From Nannocystis sp. (GTDB taxonomy: Bacteria > Myxococcota_A > Polyangia > Nannocystales > Nannocystaceae): a DNA stretch of 64,000 bases. The notes beneath the pieces are model-generated. The model was given only the letters and a program-made list of their open reading frames with translations, was not told where the DNA came from and ran no database searches. The stretch covers positions 186,001 through 250,000 of the forward strand of contig NZ_JADJNN010000004.1 of assembly GCF_016714285.1 (NCBI RefSeq), written 5' to 3'. Below are positions 39,219 through 49,100 of the stretch, in pieces (within the stretch, counting starts at the first letter, position 1; each line of letters begins with the position of its first letter). A program made the position numbers and the translations under genes.

Positions 39219-39455
39219 GGAGGGCAGGTCTAGCTCGGTGCTCTGCACCGGGGCGGCGTTGCGCCGCCCGAGCTTCTTCCACGCCATTCATCACAAGGAA
39301 GGCTGTTCCAGAAGTCGCTGATCGCCATACTACGTGGCGCGGGGCGACGGGCTGGAACAACCCCGCCGATCGTAGTTCCGTGCGCCCCGCGCCACGTAGT
39401 ATGGCGGCGACTTCAGTGAGCCTTCCATGTCCCAGGTCATGAGGTAGACCCTCCG
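39219..39455 (+). ncRNA. Structured RNA cassette 2 (retron msr-msd-like)
   Basis: This is a second copy exactly 359 bp downstream of cassette 1, in register without insertions or deletions. The 5' part through ggctgttccagaa, the 3' part from cttcagtgagcc, and 32 of 36 loop bases are identical. The 24-bp stem (39323-39346 with 39383-39406) is again perfectly paired, but its sequence is unrelated to that of cassette 1. The adjoining helix also covaries: gaactcgc/gcgagttc in cassette 1 is gaagtcgc/gcgacttc here. This is direct covariation evidence for an RNA (or copied DNA) structure. The upstream 70 bp contain TTTGGC and TTAGTC boxes that may be its own promoter. Confidence 0.7.
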
Positions 39456-39472
39456 AATCGACGAGCACCGCC

Positions 39473-39510
39473 GAGGCCGGCCCCGTGAGGGACCGGCCTC
39501 TGTGTCTTTG
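39473..39510 (+). terminator. Intrinsic terminator after RNA cassette 2
   Basis: gaggccgg pairs with ccggcctc, with an inner ccc/ggg extension closed by gtga, followed by tgtgtctttg. The second half of the same hairpin with its tail is repeated at 39551-39578 (gtgagggaccggcctctgtg), a likely remnant of a further cassette. The rest of the gap up to 39632 holds nothing else I can identify. Confidence 0.7.
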
Positions 39511-39632
39511 TCGGTGCTGGAATGTTCGGTGCTGGCGCTCCGTGGGCTGTCGTGAGGGACCGGCCTCTGTGTCCTTGCCGGCCCGGCCTGCCGCGCTTGA
39601 CTTCGCGGGCGCGTACGACAAGCCTGACAGCC

Positions 39633-40655
39633 ATGGGCCACGCTCACGCCCACACGCGCGGCTCTGGCGAGCGCGTCCGCCACGCCCTGCGCTGGTCGCT
39701 GGCGCTGAACGGCGTGTTCCTGGTGATCGAGGCCGCGGTCGGCTTCTGGAGCGGCTCGCTCGCGCTGCTCTCCGACGCGGCGCACATGGTCAGCGACGTC
39801 TCGGCGCTGGCGCTGGCGCTGTTCGTCGCCGAGCTGGCGCGACGACCGGCGAGCCGCGGCCGCACCTTCGGGCTGGTCCGCGCCGAAGTGCTCGGCGCCT
39901 TCGTCAACGCGCTGCTGCTCGGGGCCGCCTGCGTGCTGCTCGGCAGCCAGGCGATCGGCCGCCTGCTCAGCGGTCACAGCGAGTTCCACGCCGGACCGGT
40001 GCTGGTCGTCGGCGTGATCGGCCTGCTGATCAACCTCGGCTCGGCGTGGATGCTGGCCCGCAGCGACCGCGACAACCTCAACGTGCGCGGCGCCCTGGCC
40101 CACATGCTGGCCGACGCGCTCGGCTCGGTCGGGGCGATCCTCGCGGCGGTCCTGGCCGGCGCCTTCGACCTCCACGCCGCCGACCCGATCCTCAGCCTGC
40201 TCATCTGCGGCCTGATCATGTTCGGCACCTGGAGCGTGCTGCGCGACTCGACCCGCGTGCTGCTCGACTTCGTGCCGCGAGATCTGCCGCAGGAGCGCGT
40301 GGAGGAGGCCCTGCGCGGGCTCCCGGGCGTACAGGCCGTGCACGAGCTGCACCTGTGGAGCACCGGCTCGCAGACGATGCTCACGACGCACCTGGTGCCC
40401 GAGCCCGGCGTCGACCCGACCGAGCTGCTGGCGCGGGCCGAGCACGCGCTGCGCGTGCTCCTCCGCATCCAGCACACCACGATCCAGATCGACGCGCCGG
40501 CCGCGGACTGCGAGCAGAAGGCCTGCCCGCTGCTGCAGGACAGCGAGGATCACGGGCACGCGGACGGCGACCGCGATCATGGGCACCACGATCACGGCCA
40601 CCACGATCACGGCCATAGCGATCACGGCCACCACGATCATGGCCACCACCACTGA
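39633..40655 (+). CDS. Cation diffusion facilitator (zinc/cobalt-type efflux)
   Basis: The 340-residue membrane protein exports divalent cations in exchange for protons. Six transmembrane segments are visible. The metal site motifs are HMVSD in TM2 (LLSDAAHMVSDVSALALAL) and HMLAD in TM5 (ALAHMLADALGSVGAILAA). A C-terminal ferredoxin-like cytosolic domain follows (HELHLWSTGSQTMLTTHL). The last 30 residues are a histidine-rich tail of DHGHHDHGH repeats, usual for zinc or cobalt CDF proteins, and a few histidines also stand at the N-terminus (MGHAHAH). The ATG lies 8 bp before an enoyl-CoA hydratase gene (counted from this gene's stop), so the two may be co-transcribed, although their functions do not obviously relate. 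Confidence 0.93.
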   Translation: MGHAHAHTRGSGERVRHALRWSLALNGVFLVIEAAVGFWSGSLALLSDAAHMVSDVSALALALFVAELARRPASRGRTFGLVRAEVLGAFVNALLLGAACVLLGSQAIGRLLSGHSEFHAGPVLVVGVIGLLINLGSAWMLARSDRDNLNVRGALAHMLADALGSVGAILAAVLAGAFDLHAADPILSLLICGLIMFGTWSVLRDSTRVLLDFVPRDLPQERVEEALRGLPGVQAVHELHLWSTGSQTMLTTHLVPEPGVDPTELLARAEHALRVLLRIQHTTIQIDAPAADCEQKACPLLQDSEDHGHADGDRDHGHHDHGHHDHGHSDHGHHDHGHHH

Positions 40656-40662
40656 GGGCCGC

Positions 40663-41466
40663 ATGAGCGTCACCACCGCGGCCAGCGGCCCCGTGCTCAC
40701 CGTCCTGCTCGCGCGCCCCGGGCGGCGCAACGCGGTCGACGCGGCCACCGCGGCGGCGCTCGAGCGGGCCTTCCGCGACTTCGACGGCGACGACCGCTAC
40801 CGCGTCGCGGTGCTCCACGGCGAGCACGGCAGCTTCTGCGCCGGGGCCGACCTCAAGGCGCTGGCGGCCGGCGACGACCCGTCGCGGCTGGTGATCGACG
40901 ACGACGCGCCGCCGCCGGGGCCGCGGGCGCCGATGGGCCCGACCCGGCTGTTCCTGGGCAAGCCGGTGATCGCGGCGATCGCCGGGCACGCGGTCGCTGG
41001 CGGGCTCGAGCTGGCGCTGTGGTGCGACCTGCGGGTGATGGAGGAGGACGCGGTGCTCGGCGTCTTCTGTCGCCGCTTCGGCGTGCCGCTGATCGACGGC
41101 GGGACGGTCCGCCTGCCGCGGCTCATCGGTCACGGTCGGGCCCTCGACCTGATCCTCACCGGCCGCGAGGTGCGGGCCGACGAGGCGCTGGCGATCGGGC
41201 TGGTGAACCGCGTGGTCCCGCGCGGTCAGGCGCGCGCGTCCGCCGAGGCGCTGGCGGCCGAGCTGGCCGCGTTCCCGCAGACCTGCATGCGCGCCGACCG
41301 ACACTCCGCGTATGCCCAGTGGGACATGTCCGAACGGTCAGCTTTGATCGCCGAGGCGCGCGGCGGGATCGCGGCGGTCGAGCGCGAGGCGATCGCCGGG
41401 GCGCAGCGCTTCGCGGCCGGCGCGGGCCGGCACGGCGCGGCCGTCGACGAGTCCGCGGACGACTGA
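40663..41466 (+). CDS. Enoyl-CoA hydratase/isomerase family protein
   Basis: The 267-residue protein is a crotonase-fold enzyme. The oxyanion-hole strands FCAGADLKAL and AIAGHAVAGGLELALWCDL are intact, and FCRRFGVPLIDGG lies at the catalytic loop. The family hydrates or isomerises acyl-CoA thioesters; the particular substrate cannot be told, and the glutamates of classical hydratases are not both present (the second site has Ile-Asp). The start ATG (MSVTTAASG) follows the CDF stop by 8 bp. One degenerate palindrome copy lies near the 3' end (acatgtccgaacggtcag). Confidence 0.88.
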   Translation: MSVTTAASGPVLTVLLARPGRRNAVDAATAAALERAFRDFDGDDRYRVAVLHGEHGSFCAGADLKALAAGDDPSRLVIDDDAPPPGPRAPMGPTRLFLGKPVIAAIAGHAVAGGLELALWCDLRVMEEDAVLGVFCRRFGVPLIDGGTVRLPRLIGHGRALDLILTGREVRADEALAIGLVNRVVPRGQARASAEALAAELAAFPQTCMRADRHSAYAQWDMSERSALIAEARGGIAAVEREAIAGAQRFAAGAGRHGAAVDESADD

Positions 41467-41487
41467 ACATGACGTAAGGGACATGTT
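41466..41487. terminator. Palindrome between convergent genes
   Basis: aacatgacgtaagggacatgtt forms a short hairpin just after the enoyl-CoA hydratase stop codon. It is followed by the tail sequence (ggccatgtcgcgccct) that also ends the family 2 structured repeats at 31.5-31.8 kb. It lies in the 75-bp gap before the converging eCIS tail fibre gene. The terminator role is inferred from position. Confidence 0.4.
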
Positions 41488-41541
41488 CATGCGGCCATGT
41501 CGCGCCCTCCGGGCCCCCGCGGCGTCGCTGTGCTCGATGGA

Positions 41542-44031
41542 CTAGCGGGCGCGCACGCCCGCGAGCTCGCGCAGCTGGGCGTCGAGGGCGGCGATCTTGG
41601 CCTCGAGCTGCTGCCTCAGCTGCTGCACCGCCGCGATCGCGATCACGCCGAAGGTGTCGTACTTGAGGCCGAGCACCTTGCGGGCCGCGTCGCCCTCGCC
41701 GTGGACGCTCTCGCTGACGATCTCCGGGAACAGCGGCAGGACCTCCTGGGCGATGAAGCCGAGGCAGGGCGTGCCGGTCGCGTTCCACTTGAAGCGGACC
41801 GGGCGCAGGCGCAGGCCAGCTCGAGCGCGTCGTCCATCGCCGTGACGTCGTGCTTGAGCGAGCGGTCGGAGTTCCGGTTCCACACGCCGTCCTGGCGCAT
41901 GTACTGGCCCTGACCGTTCTGGTGGTAGAGGATGAAGGTGTTGTTGTCCCCCTCGTAGCAGAGGTTCATGTACACGCCGCGGTTGGTGTGGTTGGTGACG
42001 CGCAGGCCGGCCCAGCTGCCGGCCTGATTGACCGTGAGCGTGCCGTTGGCGACCTGGCCGCCGTTGACGTTGAGCGTGCCGTTGACGTCGAGGCGGTCCC
42101 AGATGCCGACGCGGCGCTCACCGCCGGCCGACTTGTTGCCGATGACCATCAGGCACTTGTAGGTGTCGATGTCGTTGCTGATCTCCGAGGCCTCGGCGTT
42201 GCCGTCGGGGAAGCCGGTCCAGCCGTGGGTGAAGCGCAGCGGGGCGCGGCCGCCGAAGGTGACCCAGCCGTTGCGGTCGACCTTCAGCAGCTCCTGGCCG
42301 TTCACGGGGTTGTTGTCCAGCGGCAGGAAGGAGAAGCTGCCGTCGGCGCGCACGCCCGCGTCCCAGTAGGTGTTGCTCGCCGCCCCGCCGGTGCGGCCGT
42401 AGCGGATCGAGGCCTTGTTGTCGCGCCAGGTGATGTGCGGGTTGGACAGCATGACGCCGGCGGCCCCGCCCGCCCCGAGGGTGACGAACTGGTTCTCACC
42501 GTCGCCCCAGTCCTTGGTGGTGGTGACGACGAGGCGGTCCCAGCTGTTGGCGCCGCCGGTGCGAAGCACGGTGGTGCCCTGCACGGTGAGGCTGGCGTTC
42601 TCGGGGCTGGTCGTGGCGATCGCCACCTTTCCGCCGGGGTTGACCACGAGGTCGGCCCAGGCGTTCAGCGCCGGGTTGTGGGCCCCGAGCACCGCCTGAT
42701 TGCTGAACTCGCCGGCGACGATGACGCTGTTCTCGCCGCCCGCGACCAGGCGGCCGCACCACTGGTTGGCGATGGTGGCCCCGTGGAGCCGCAGGCGGAC
42801 CTGCTCGCTCCAGGCGACGGTGCCGATGCTGACATGGCCGGAGTCGTGGATGGTCATCACGGAGGCGCCGGGGCCCTGGTTCAGCGGGCCGGCCGGGCTG
42901 TCCTTGGCGCGGGCGAAGTGCAGGCGCCAGCCGGTGTTGTCGCCGAAGCGGACGTAGCCGGCGTTGGGGCTCGCGTCGGAGGCGTCCATGCCGATGCCGT
43001 TCTCGATGCCGCCGATCTGCAGCATGCGGGTGGCGCCAGGGTTGCCGATGCTGAGGCCGGTGACCACGCGGGCGCGGCCGGCGACGTTGAGGTGGTCCCA
43101 CACGCCGACCACACGACCGGCTCCGCCGGTCCCGTTGCCGACCACCATCAGGCACTTGTACTGGTTGCTGTCGTTCGAGATCTCCGCGTTCTTGCTGCCG
43201 TCGCCGAAGCCGTTCCAGGTGCCGCTGATGCGCAGCGGGTTCTGCAGCCAGTTGAGCGTGACGTCGCCGTTGGCGTGGAACTCTTGCGCCTTGGCGCTGC
43301 CGATGCCGCCGTCGTTGAAGGGGGGGGTCACGGGCCGGCGCCGTGCCCTCGACGGGGGTCGGGCCGTTGAAGATCACGCCGTCCTGCACGCTGAGGCTGC
43401 CGAGCACGCGCAGGTTGCCGGCGAGCAGCGCGTCCTTCGGGCGCGGGTCGCCGCCGCTGACCAGCGTCGGGCCGGCAGGACCGCCGAGGCGCAGGCCGGA
43501 GTACACGCGGACATCGGCCGGCGCGCTGACGACCACGCCGCCGCCGGCGTCGATGGTGAGCAGGGCGAGGCCGACGGCGCCCTCGGGGGCCGCCTTGCCG
43601 ACCGCGTAGGCGCTGACGGTCGCGTCGTCACGGAAGCGGGTGTCGCCGCGGGTGCCCTTCTGCTCGGCGTTGCCGCCCATGGTGCGGTCGGTGGGCTGGG
43701 CGAACACGAGGCAGAGCACGTACTGCGCCGGCTTGGCGAGGTCGCCCGGGAGGGTGAGCTCGCGGGCGGCGAGCAGGACGATCTGGCGCCCGCGATCGTC
43801 GATCGCGGTGCCGGCCTCGATCTTGACCTTGAGCACGCCGGTCGCGCTGACGCCGAGGCCGTCGCTGACGCCGCGGACGCGCAGCTGTGCGGTGTGTCGG
43901 CGCATGCGGTCGACGTGGTAGCGCTGCTCGTCGATGAAGTCCTGGGAGCCCAGGAACTGGCCGTCGAAGTAGCGCACGCGGCTGTCGCTCGGGCGCTCGG
44001 GGTATTGCGCGTACTTGTCTTCGTTGCCCAT
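41542..44031 (-). CDS. eCIS tail fibre-like protein with C-terminal S74 chaperone domain, two frameshifts
   Basis: The product (about 829 residues across the shifts) has an N-terminal baseplate-attachment part (YPERPSDSRVRYFDGQFLGSQDFIDEQRYH), a long repetitive beta-rich shaft with glycine- and asparagine-rich repeats, and a C-terminal intramolecular chaperone of endosialidase type (SLKHDVTAMDDALEL...RFKWNATGTPCLGFIAQEVLPLFPEIVSE). Such fibres trimerise and bind target cells. Two compensating single-base shifts break the frame: a run of eight C (minus strand, about 43321-43328) and a site near 41815 just before the chaperone domain. The C8 run could be a sequencing error or a phase-variable tract. 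It is the last gene of the eCIS run. Confidence 0.85.
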
Positions 44032-44052
44032 GGTGTGCCTCCGCGGGTGCGC

Positions 44053-44478
44053 CTAGGTGGCCTTGGCGCGCTGGTTCGTGGTCTTGAACTCGCCGAACCC
44101 GGCGTAGCTCGTCATCGGGTCGGGGATGGGGCTCGGCGCGGCCGGCTGCTGCGCTGGCGTGGCGACCTGGAACTTGGCGTTCCACTTGCCGGCGGCGAGC
44201 AGCACGGCCTTGCCGCCGGACTTGACCTTCTGGGCCTGCTGGTCGGCGGTGAGCGAGTCGATGCTGAGGGTGCCGACGCCGGGCGTGCTGTGGGTCGAGG
44301 TGAAGTAAGCGCAGCCCGCGACCATGACCTGCGCCTCGTCGCCAGCGACGCAGACCGTGAGGCCGCCGGCCTTGGCCTTGCCCGAGGCCGTCATGACGCC
44401 GGGGATGACGGTGACGGTGGCGGCGCCGCAGGCCATCTCGAACACGGCCTGATCTGCTTGTGTGACGATCGCTGGCAT
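44053..44478 (-). CDS. eCIS small protein, candidate spike-tip (PAAR-like)
   Basis: The 141-residue protein starts MPAIVTQADQAVFEMACG and has alternating beta strands with four cysteines in the first half (FEMACG, LTVCVAG, VAGCAYFT). A short Pro-rich linker and a conserved-looking tail (DPMTSYAGFGEFKTTNQRAK) follow. Its size and position between the tail protein I-like gene and the fibre fit the spike-tip slot of other contractile systems, which otherwise seems empty in this locus. The PAAR-like call is inference from position and strand pattern; no PAAR motif is certain. Confidence 0.45.
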   Translation of the reverse strand: MPAIVTQADQAVFEMACGAATVTVIPGVMTASGKAKAGGLTVCVAGDEAQVMVAGCAYFTSTHSTPGVGTLSIDSLTADQQAQKVKSGGKAVLLAAGKWNAKFQVATPAQQPAAPSPIPDPMTSYAGFGEFKTTNQRAKAT

Positions 44479-44480
44479 GG

Positions 44481-45137
44481 TCAGTGGAGACTGTTGGATC
44501 CGAGGGTGGTGTTGACGCCGACGTAGATGCCGTCGCTGTCGCGGGCCGGCGCGTCGACGATCTGCATGGTGGGGAACAAGATCCGCAGGCCGTAGAAGGT
44601 GTGGCTCGGCTTGTCGGCGTCGATGATCGCCCGCACGCAGCGGTCGAGGCGGGCGAGCTGGGTCGGGTCGCGCTGGGTCTGGACGATCTCGACCTGGAAG
44701 AAGTGTGGCGGCGCGTCGAACTCGTAGATCGTGACCGCGTCGGGCTGGTTGACGTAGAGGTTCAGCAGCGCCAAGAGGCCGCCCCGCGTGCCGCGCAGGC
44801 GATAGAGCGGGACCGCGTTGGCGAGGAAGCGACGCCGCGTCTCGGGGTCCCAGTCGTCGCGCAGGGTGAGGCCCATCCAGCCGGCGAGCCACGGGACGAA
44901 GGGCTCCGGGGTGCGGCTGCGCTCGGGCGCGCCGGGGCCGGGGCGGAACAGGCGGGCGAGGTCGTCGAGGCTGGCCTCGAGGCCAGGTTGGCCCGGCAGC
45001 GGGTCGCCCGGGACGGCGACGGGGAAGCCGGCGAGGAGCTTCTCGAAGGCGAGCAGGAGCCGCCCGATCAGCGGGTCCTCCTGCAGCACCGCCGGCAGGT
45101 ACTGCGAGTAGCTGCTCACGATCCGATCATCTGCCAT
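44481..45137 (-). CDS. Phage tail protein I-like baseplate component
   Basis: The 218-residue product starts MADDRIVSSYSQYLPAVLQEDPLIGRLLLAFE and contains FVPWLAGWMGLTLRDDWDPETRRRFLANAVPLYRLRGTRGGL. This is the typical core of the P2 gpI-like / eCIS tail protein family that links the baseplate to the fibres. The downstream gene follows after 2 bp. It overlaps the 3' end of the upstream frameshifted baseplate gene by about 20 bp, so the locus is translationally compact. Confidence 0.85.
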   Translation of the reverse strand: MADDRIVSSYSQYLPAVLQEDPLIGRLLLAFEKLLAGFPVAVPGDPLPGQPGLEASLDDLARLFRPGPGAPERSRTPEPFVPWLAGWMGLTLRDDWDPETRRRFLANAVPLYRLRGTRGGLLALLNLYVNQPDAVTIYEFDAPPHFFQVEIVQTQRDPTQLARLDRCVRAIIDADKPSHTFYGLRILFPTMQIVDAPARDSDGIYVGVNTTLGSNSLH

Positions 45138-46086
45138 GAGCCCCCCGTTTGCCCCCACAGCTCGACGGTGCCGGCCTTGGGTTCGTAGTCCACCAGCTCG
45201 TGCGGCCGCAGGCGCACGCCCACCAGATCCTGGCCGTCGAGGATGCGGCGCGCCGGGTCGTCGGTGACGATGTCGAGGCCCTCGACGAAGTCGACGCCGG
45301 CGACCGCGTCGAGCAGCGCGAGCAGCTCGGAGCCGTAGACGCTGCGCCCGAGCGGCCAGCCCGCGCCGGCGGGTCCGCCGATCAGCGGGTCGAACATGTC
45401 CCGAAGGACAGCCTGAACGCGGGTCCGGTGCGCTCGGCCTCGGCGTCGTCGCGCAGGTACACGCGGGCGCTGACGCCGACCTTGAGGTAGCTGGCGGCGA
45501 CCACGTGGTTGTGCACGCTGAGCAGGCGACGCGGCTCGAGGAAGGCGGCCAGGGCGGCGATCAGGGCCGGGCTCGGGGCGGGTCGGCGCGCGCCGGGGGC
45601 GGCGTCGGGCACGACGATCACGCTGACGTGTCCGGGCGCGGGGCCGAGCTCGGCGCCGACGCGCGAGAGGTCGCGCTCGACCAGCACGTGGGCGCGGCGG
45701 ATCGCCTGCGACTCCTTGAGCGCGCGGGCCTCGGGCGAACGCGGCCACGGGCCGGCGATGAGTGCGACGTAGTCGGCCGCCGTGACGGCGCGGTAGGTCT
45801 CACGCACGGCGCGGAGGGTCTCGTCGATCGAGCTCTCGAGCGGCTGGCCAGGCGGGAACGGCCAGGCGGCGCCGCGGGCCAGCTGCAGCAGCGCGCGCAG
45901 GTTGTCCTCGGGGACCTGGCGCGCCTGGTACAGCAGCATCTCGGTGAGGTGGGCGAGCAGCTCGACGAGGGCGATGCCGGGGTCGCTCGGGTTGTGGTCG
46001 GTCCACTCCGGGCACAGGCCGGGGACCTGCGTCATCGCCTCGGCGAGGAGGGCGTCGTAGCTCGGTGGTGGTGGACGCGTGGTCAC
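45116..46086 (-). CDS. eCIS baseplate wedge protein, with one frameshift
   Basis: The N-terminal 110 residues (QVPGLCPEWTDHNPSDPGIALVELLAHLTEMLLYQ) are the signature of the baseplate J-like wedge proteins (Afp12 type). The C-terminal part (FDPLIGGPAGAGWPLGRSVYGSELLALLDAVAGVDFVEGL) is the standard J-like C-terminus, but it lies in another frame. The switch falls at 45395-45411, precisely on a palindrome copy (catgtcccgaaggacag). In the first frame translation stops shortly after (FGTCSTR). The gene starts with GTG that overlaps the stop of a 24-codon open frame. Baseplate wedges assemble around the spike. Whether the split is real is unknown. Confidence 0.8.
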
Positions 46087-46157
46087 AGCTGCTGCTCCTT
46101 GCCGTGCTCGCGCACGGCGACCACGGCGTCGCTCGCGGGTGGTGGACGCGTGCTCAC
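46083..46157 (-). CDS. 24-codon open frame bridging two baseplate genes
   Basis: A GTG overlaps the stop of the large baseplate gene (GTGA), and the frame ends in a TGA that overlaps the GTG of the next gene (GTGA again). Its first codons (VSTRPPP) copy the start of the downstream gene (VTTRPPPP) almost exactly, so the piece looks like a duplicated gene start. It may serve only to keep ribosomes coupled. It is too short to judge as a protein. Confidence 0.35.
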   Translation of the reverse strand: MSTRPPPASDAVVAVREHGKEQQL

Positions 46158-49100
46158 AGGCCCCCCTCCCCGACCACGCCGTGCAGCGTCACGCTGTGGG
46201 TGCCGGAGTAGATCATGATGCGCTGGAGGTCGGCGAGCTGGTCGTCGCTCAGCGCCTGGTCGATCGGCGGCAGCGCGGGCGTGCAGCTCACGACCAGCCC
46301 GCGCAGGTGATCGACGCCCGGCACGCCGGTGATGACGCGGCCGAGGTCAGAGCGCCGCGGAGCGCGTCCGAAGGGCCAGCCGACGCCGTCGACGCCGCCG
46401 GTCAGCGGGTGCAGGAAGCGACGCAGCGCCGCCTGCACGTCGGCGCAGACCACCTCGGCCCGCTCGTGCGAGACGGCGACGACGCGGCACTGCACCGAGA
46501 CCTCGATCCAGCGCGGGCCGGTGACCTCGAGGCGCAGCAGCGGCGAGCAGCGGGCCCGCACGTGGCGCTCGACCTGGGCGAGCAGGCCGGCGCTCGGGAC
46601 CGGGCGGTCCTCGTCGCCGCGGGCGACCACGAGGAGGCGCGCGAGGCCGGCGCGGCCGCTGCTGACGCTCGCGGTCTCGGGTGGGATCTGCGGCAGCTTC
46701 ACGCGGCCGTTGGCCAGCAGCACCGGGGCTCCTGGGACCGGCGGCGCGCCGCTGCGGTCGAGCGCGCCGAGGTCGACCGCGACCTCGATCGGGTCGAAGC
46801 GCGGCGTGATCGCCTTGACCTGCGCGAGCTCGGGGGAGGCCTCGCGCGCGAGGTCCTCGAGGTCCTGGCTGGCGACGCCGCGGTCGCCGTGGCGCAGCAG
46901 GGCCGAGCCGCGGCCGGCGATGTCGGGCGTGTCCTCGCCCGCGGCGCCGCCGGTGGCCGGCTCGTCGTGATCGACGCCGGCGATGTAAGGCAGGCTGGCG
47001 CGCAGCTCGGTGATCGTGTTGGGGCCGCTGTTGCCGGACGGGCCGCCGCCGTACTCGTAGCTGATGCGCAGGTTGTTGCGGCCGCGTGGGAGCAGGCGAC
47101 CGCGACGGCCGTCGCCGAGCTCGAGCTCGCCGGTGCCGCTGCGCAAGACGTAGTGGCGGTCCTCGGGGCCCGAGGACCGCAGGTCGACGACCGGGCGCCA
47201 GCGGACCCACACGGACGCGCCCTCGGCGGTGGTCTCGACGATCGCGTCGCCGGGCGGCACGCTGGCGACCAGCGCCGCGGCCTCGGCTGGCGAGGCCCCC
47301 GTCTGCTCGCGCACCCACGCGCGCTCGCCCTCGAGGACGGGCCGCAGGTTGGTGACGAAGACCTGGCCGCCGGCGCCGTCGCCCGAGCCGAGCACCTCGT
47401 GATCGATCGCCACCGCGTGGCGGGCCCACACCGCGTTCAGGCGCACGGCGGTGAGGCGCGGTGGGCCGCGGAACAGCCCGCCGGCCCAGCGCGCGCGCAG
47501 CCAGCACAGTGAGCGGCCGAACTCGCTGGTGACCGTGAGGTCGGCCGGCGCGGTGAAGCGGACCAGGCCGCTGATGGTCAGGTCCGCGGTCTCGTCGCCG
47601 ACGCCGATCGGGGTCCAGCCGGAGGGTCCGCGCAGCTCCCACTGCACGCGCGGCGGGTCGTCGCTGGCGGGCATCTCGGCCTCGGCGGGGCGCAGCGCGG
47701 CGACCCCGAGGTACAGCGACACCGGCACCGCGCCGGGCGGGGCCGCGAAGCCGAGGTACAGCGCCGGCCCGGGCTCGATCGGCGCGGCGAACAGGGCGAA
47801 GGGCGGGCCCGCGTCGCGCAGGTGGACGCTGCGATCGACGATCGTGAAGTCGCCGGCGAGAAGGGCCGCGCTCGGGCGCAGCTCGGCGCTGGTGAACTCG
47901 AGGCTGAAGCTCAGCGGTCGCAGCAGCGGCGGGGCGAAGCTCGCGGGCACCGGCTTCGGCGGGTTCATGCCGTAGTCGACCCGCAGCGGCTTGCCGTAGT
48001 CGCCGGCGGCGATCCACACGCGCAGCCAGCAGCCGTCGGCATCGGCCTCGGGCGCGGCGGGCAGCGTGAAGCTCACGGCGCCGCTGCTGCACAGCAGCGC
48101 GGTGCTGTCGCTGAAGTTGCTGCCGGGCGCCGGGGTGACCTTGGTTTTGGTGCTGCGTCCCAGCTCGCGCCAGCCGGCGGCGCTACGCATCTCCCACACC
48201 AGCTCGAGGTTGTCGGACGCGGTGGGGGCGATCGGCGGCGCGGGGTGGGCCTTGACCGCGAGGGTGACGACGGTGCCCACGGGCGCGCCGGCGGCCGCGT
48301 CGAGCCCGAGCGAGAGCACGGCGCCGAGCTGCGGCGCGGCCTCGAAGGGGTAGAGGTCGCGGGTGACGTCGACGGGTCGACCGCTCTGGCGACCGGCGTC
48401 GGGGGCCTGCGCGGGGCTGCGGGTCTTGACCCGGACGGCGGCGCGCTGCAGCGGCGGCACGGCGCGCAGCGCCTCGGCGACGCCGATCTCCTTGGTCGGT
48501 GGGAAGCTGCCGGCGTTGCGCCACCAGCCGACCATCGCCTCGCTGTCGACCTGTACTTTGAGCCAGGTCGCATCGATCCCGTCGACGACGCAGGCCACCA
48601 GCGCGGGCGCCGGATCGACGGTCCACTGCAGGCGATGGCGGCCCTCCACGAGCGACGCGACCGGAGCTCCGCCGACGCCGCGCCAGGCCGCGCCGTCCCA
48701 CACGTACAGGCGGATCGGCAGCCCGGCCAGCTTGGCCAGCTCGCCGAGGGCCGGCGTGAAGTCGAGGGCGAGCTCGACGCGCGCGAGGCCCGTGAGCGGC
48801 AGCAGCGGCTCGCACGCGAGGTACAGCGCGCGCTCGATCGCCGCGTCGCCGACGAAGGCCGCCGCCGGGGCGACGAGGCCGGGCCCGAGCAGCGCGTCGC
48901 GGTCGCCCCAGCGATCGGCCGCCGGGTCGCGCACGCGCAGCGCCTCGAGGCCGGCGCGCACCACCGTCAGCGCCGACTCCGTCTCGAACACCACCTCGTC
49001 GTCGCTGTTCGACCCGACCTGCGTGCGCGCTGGCACGGCGGCGTCGACGAGCGTGCCCTCGGCGAGGCGGAACACCAGCGGCACGCGGGCGGCTCGCGGC

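Noticed and set aside
38860..39455. Integron attC sites
   Set aside because: No integrase or cassette genes lie between the copies, units are much longer than attC sites, and each unit has its own terminator.
38696..39632. Protein-coding genes on either strand in the RNA cassette block
   Set aside because: Open frames exist on the minus strand, but they are repeated along with the RNA framework, and the changed stems would give unrelated peptides; base pairing and not coding is conserved.
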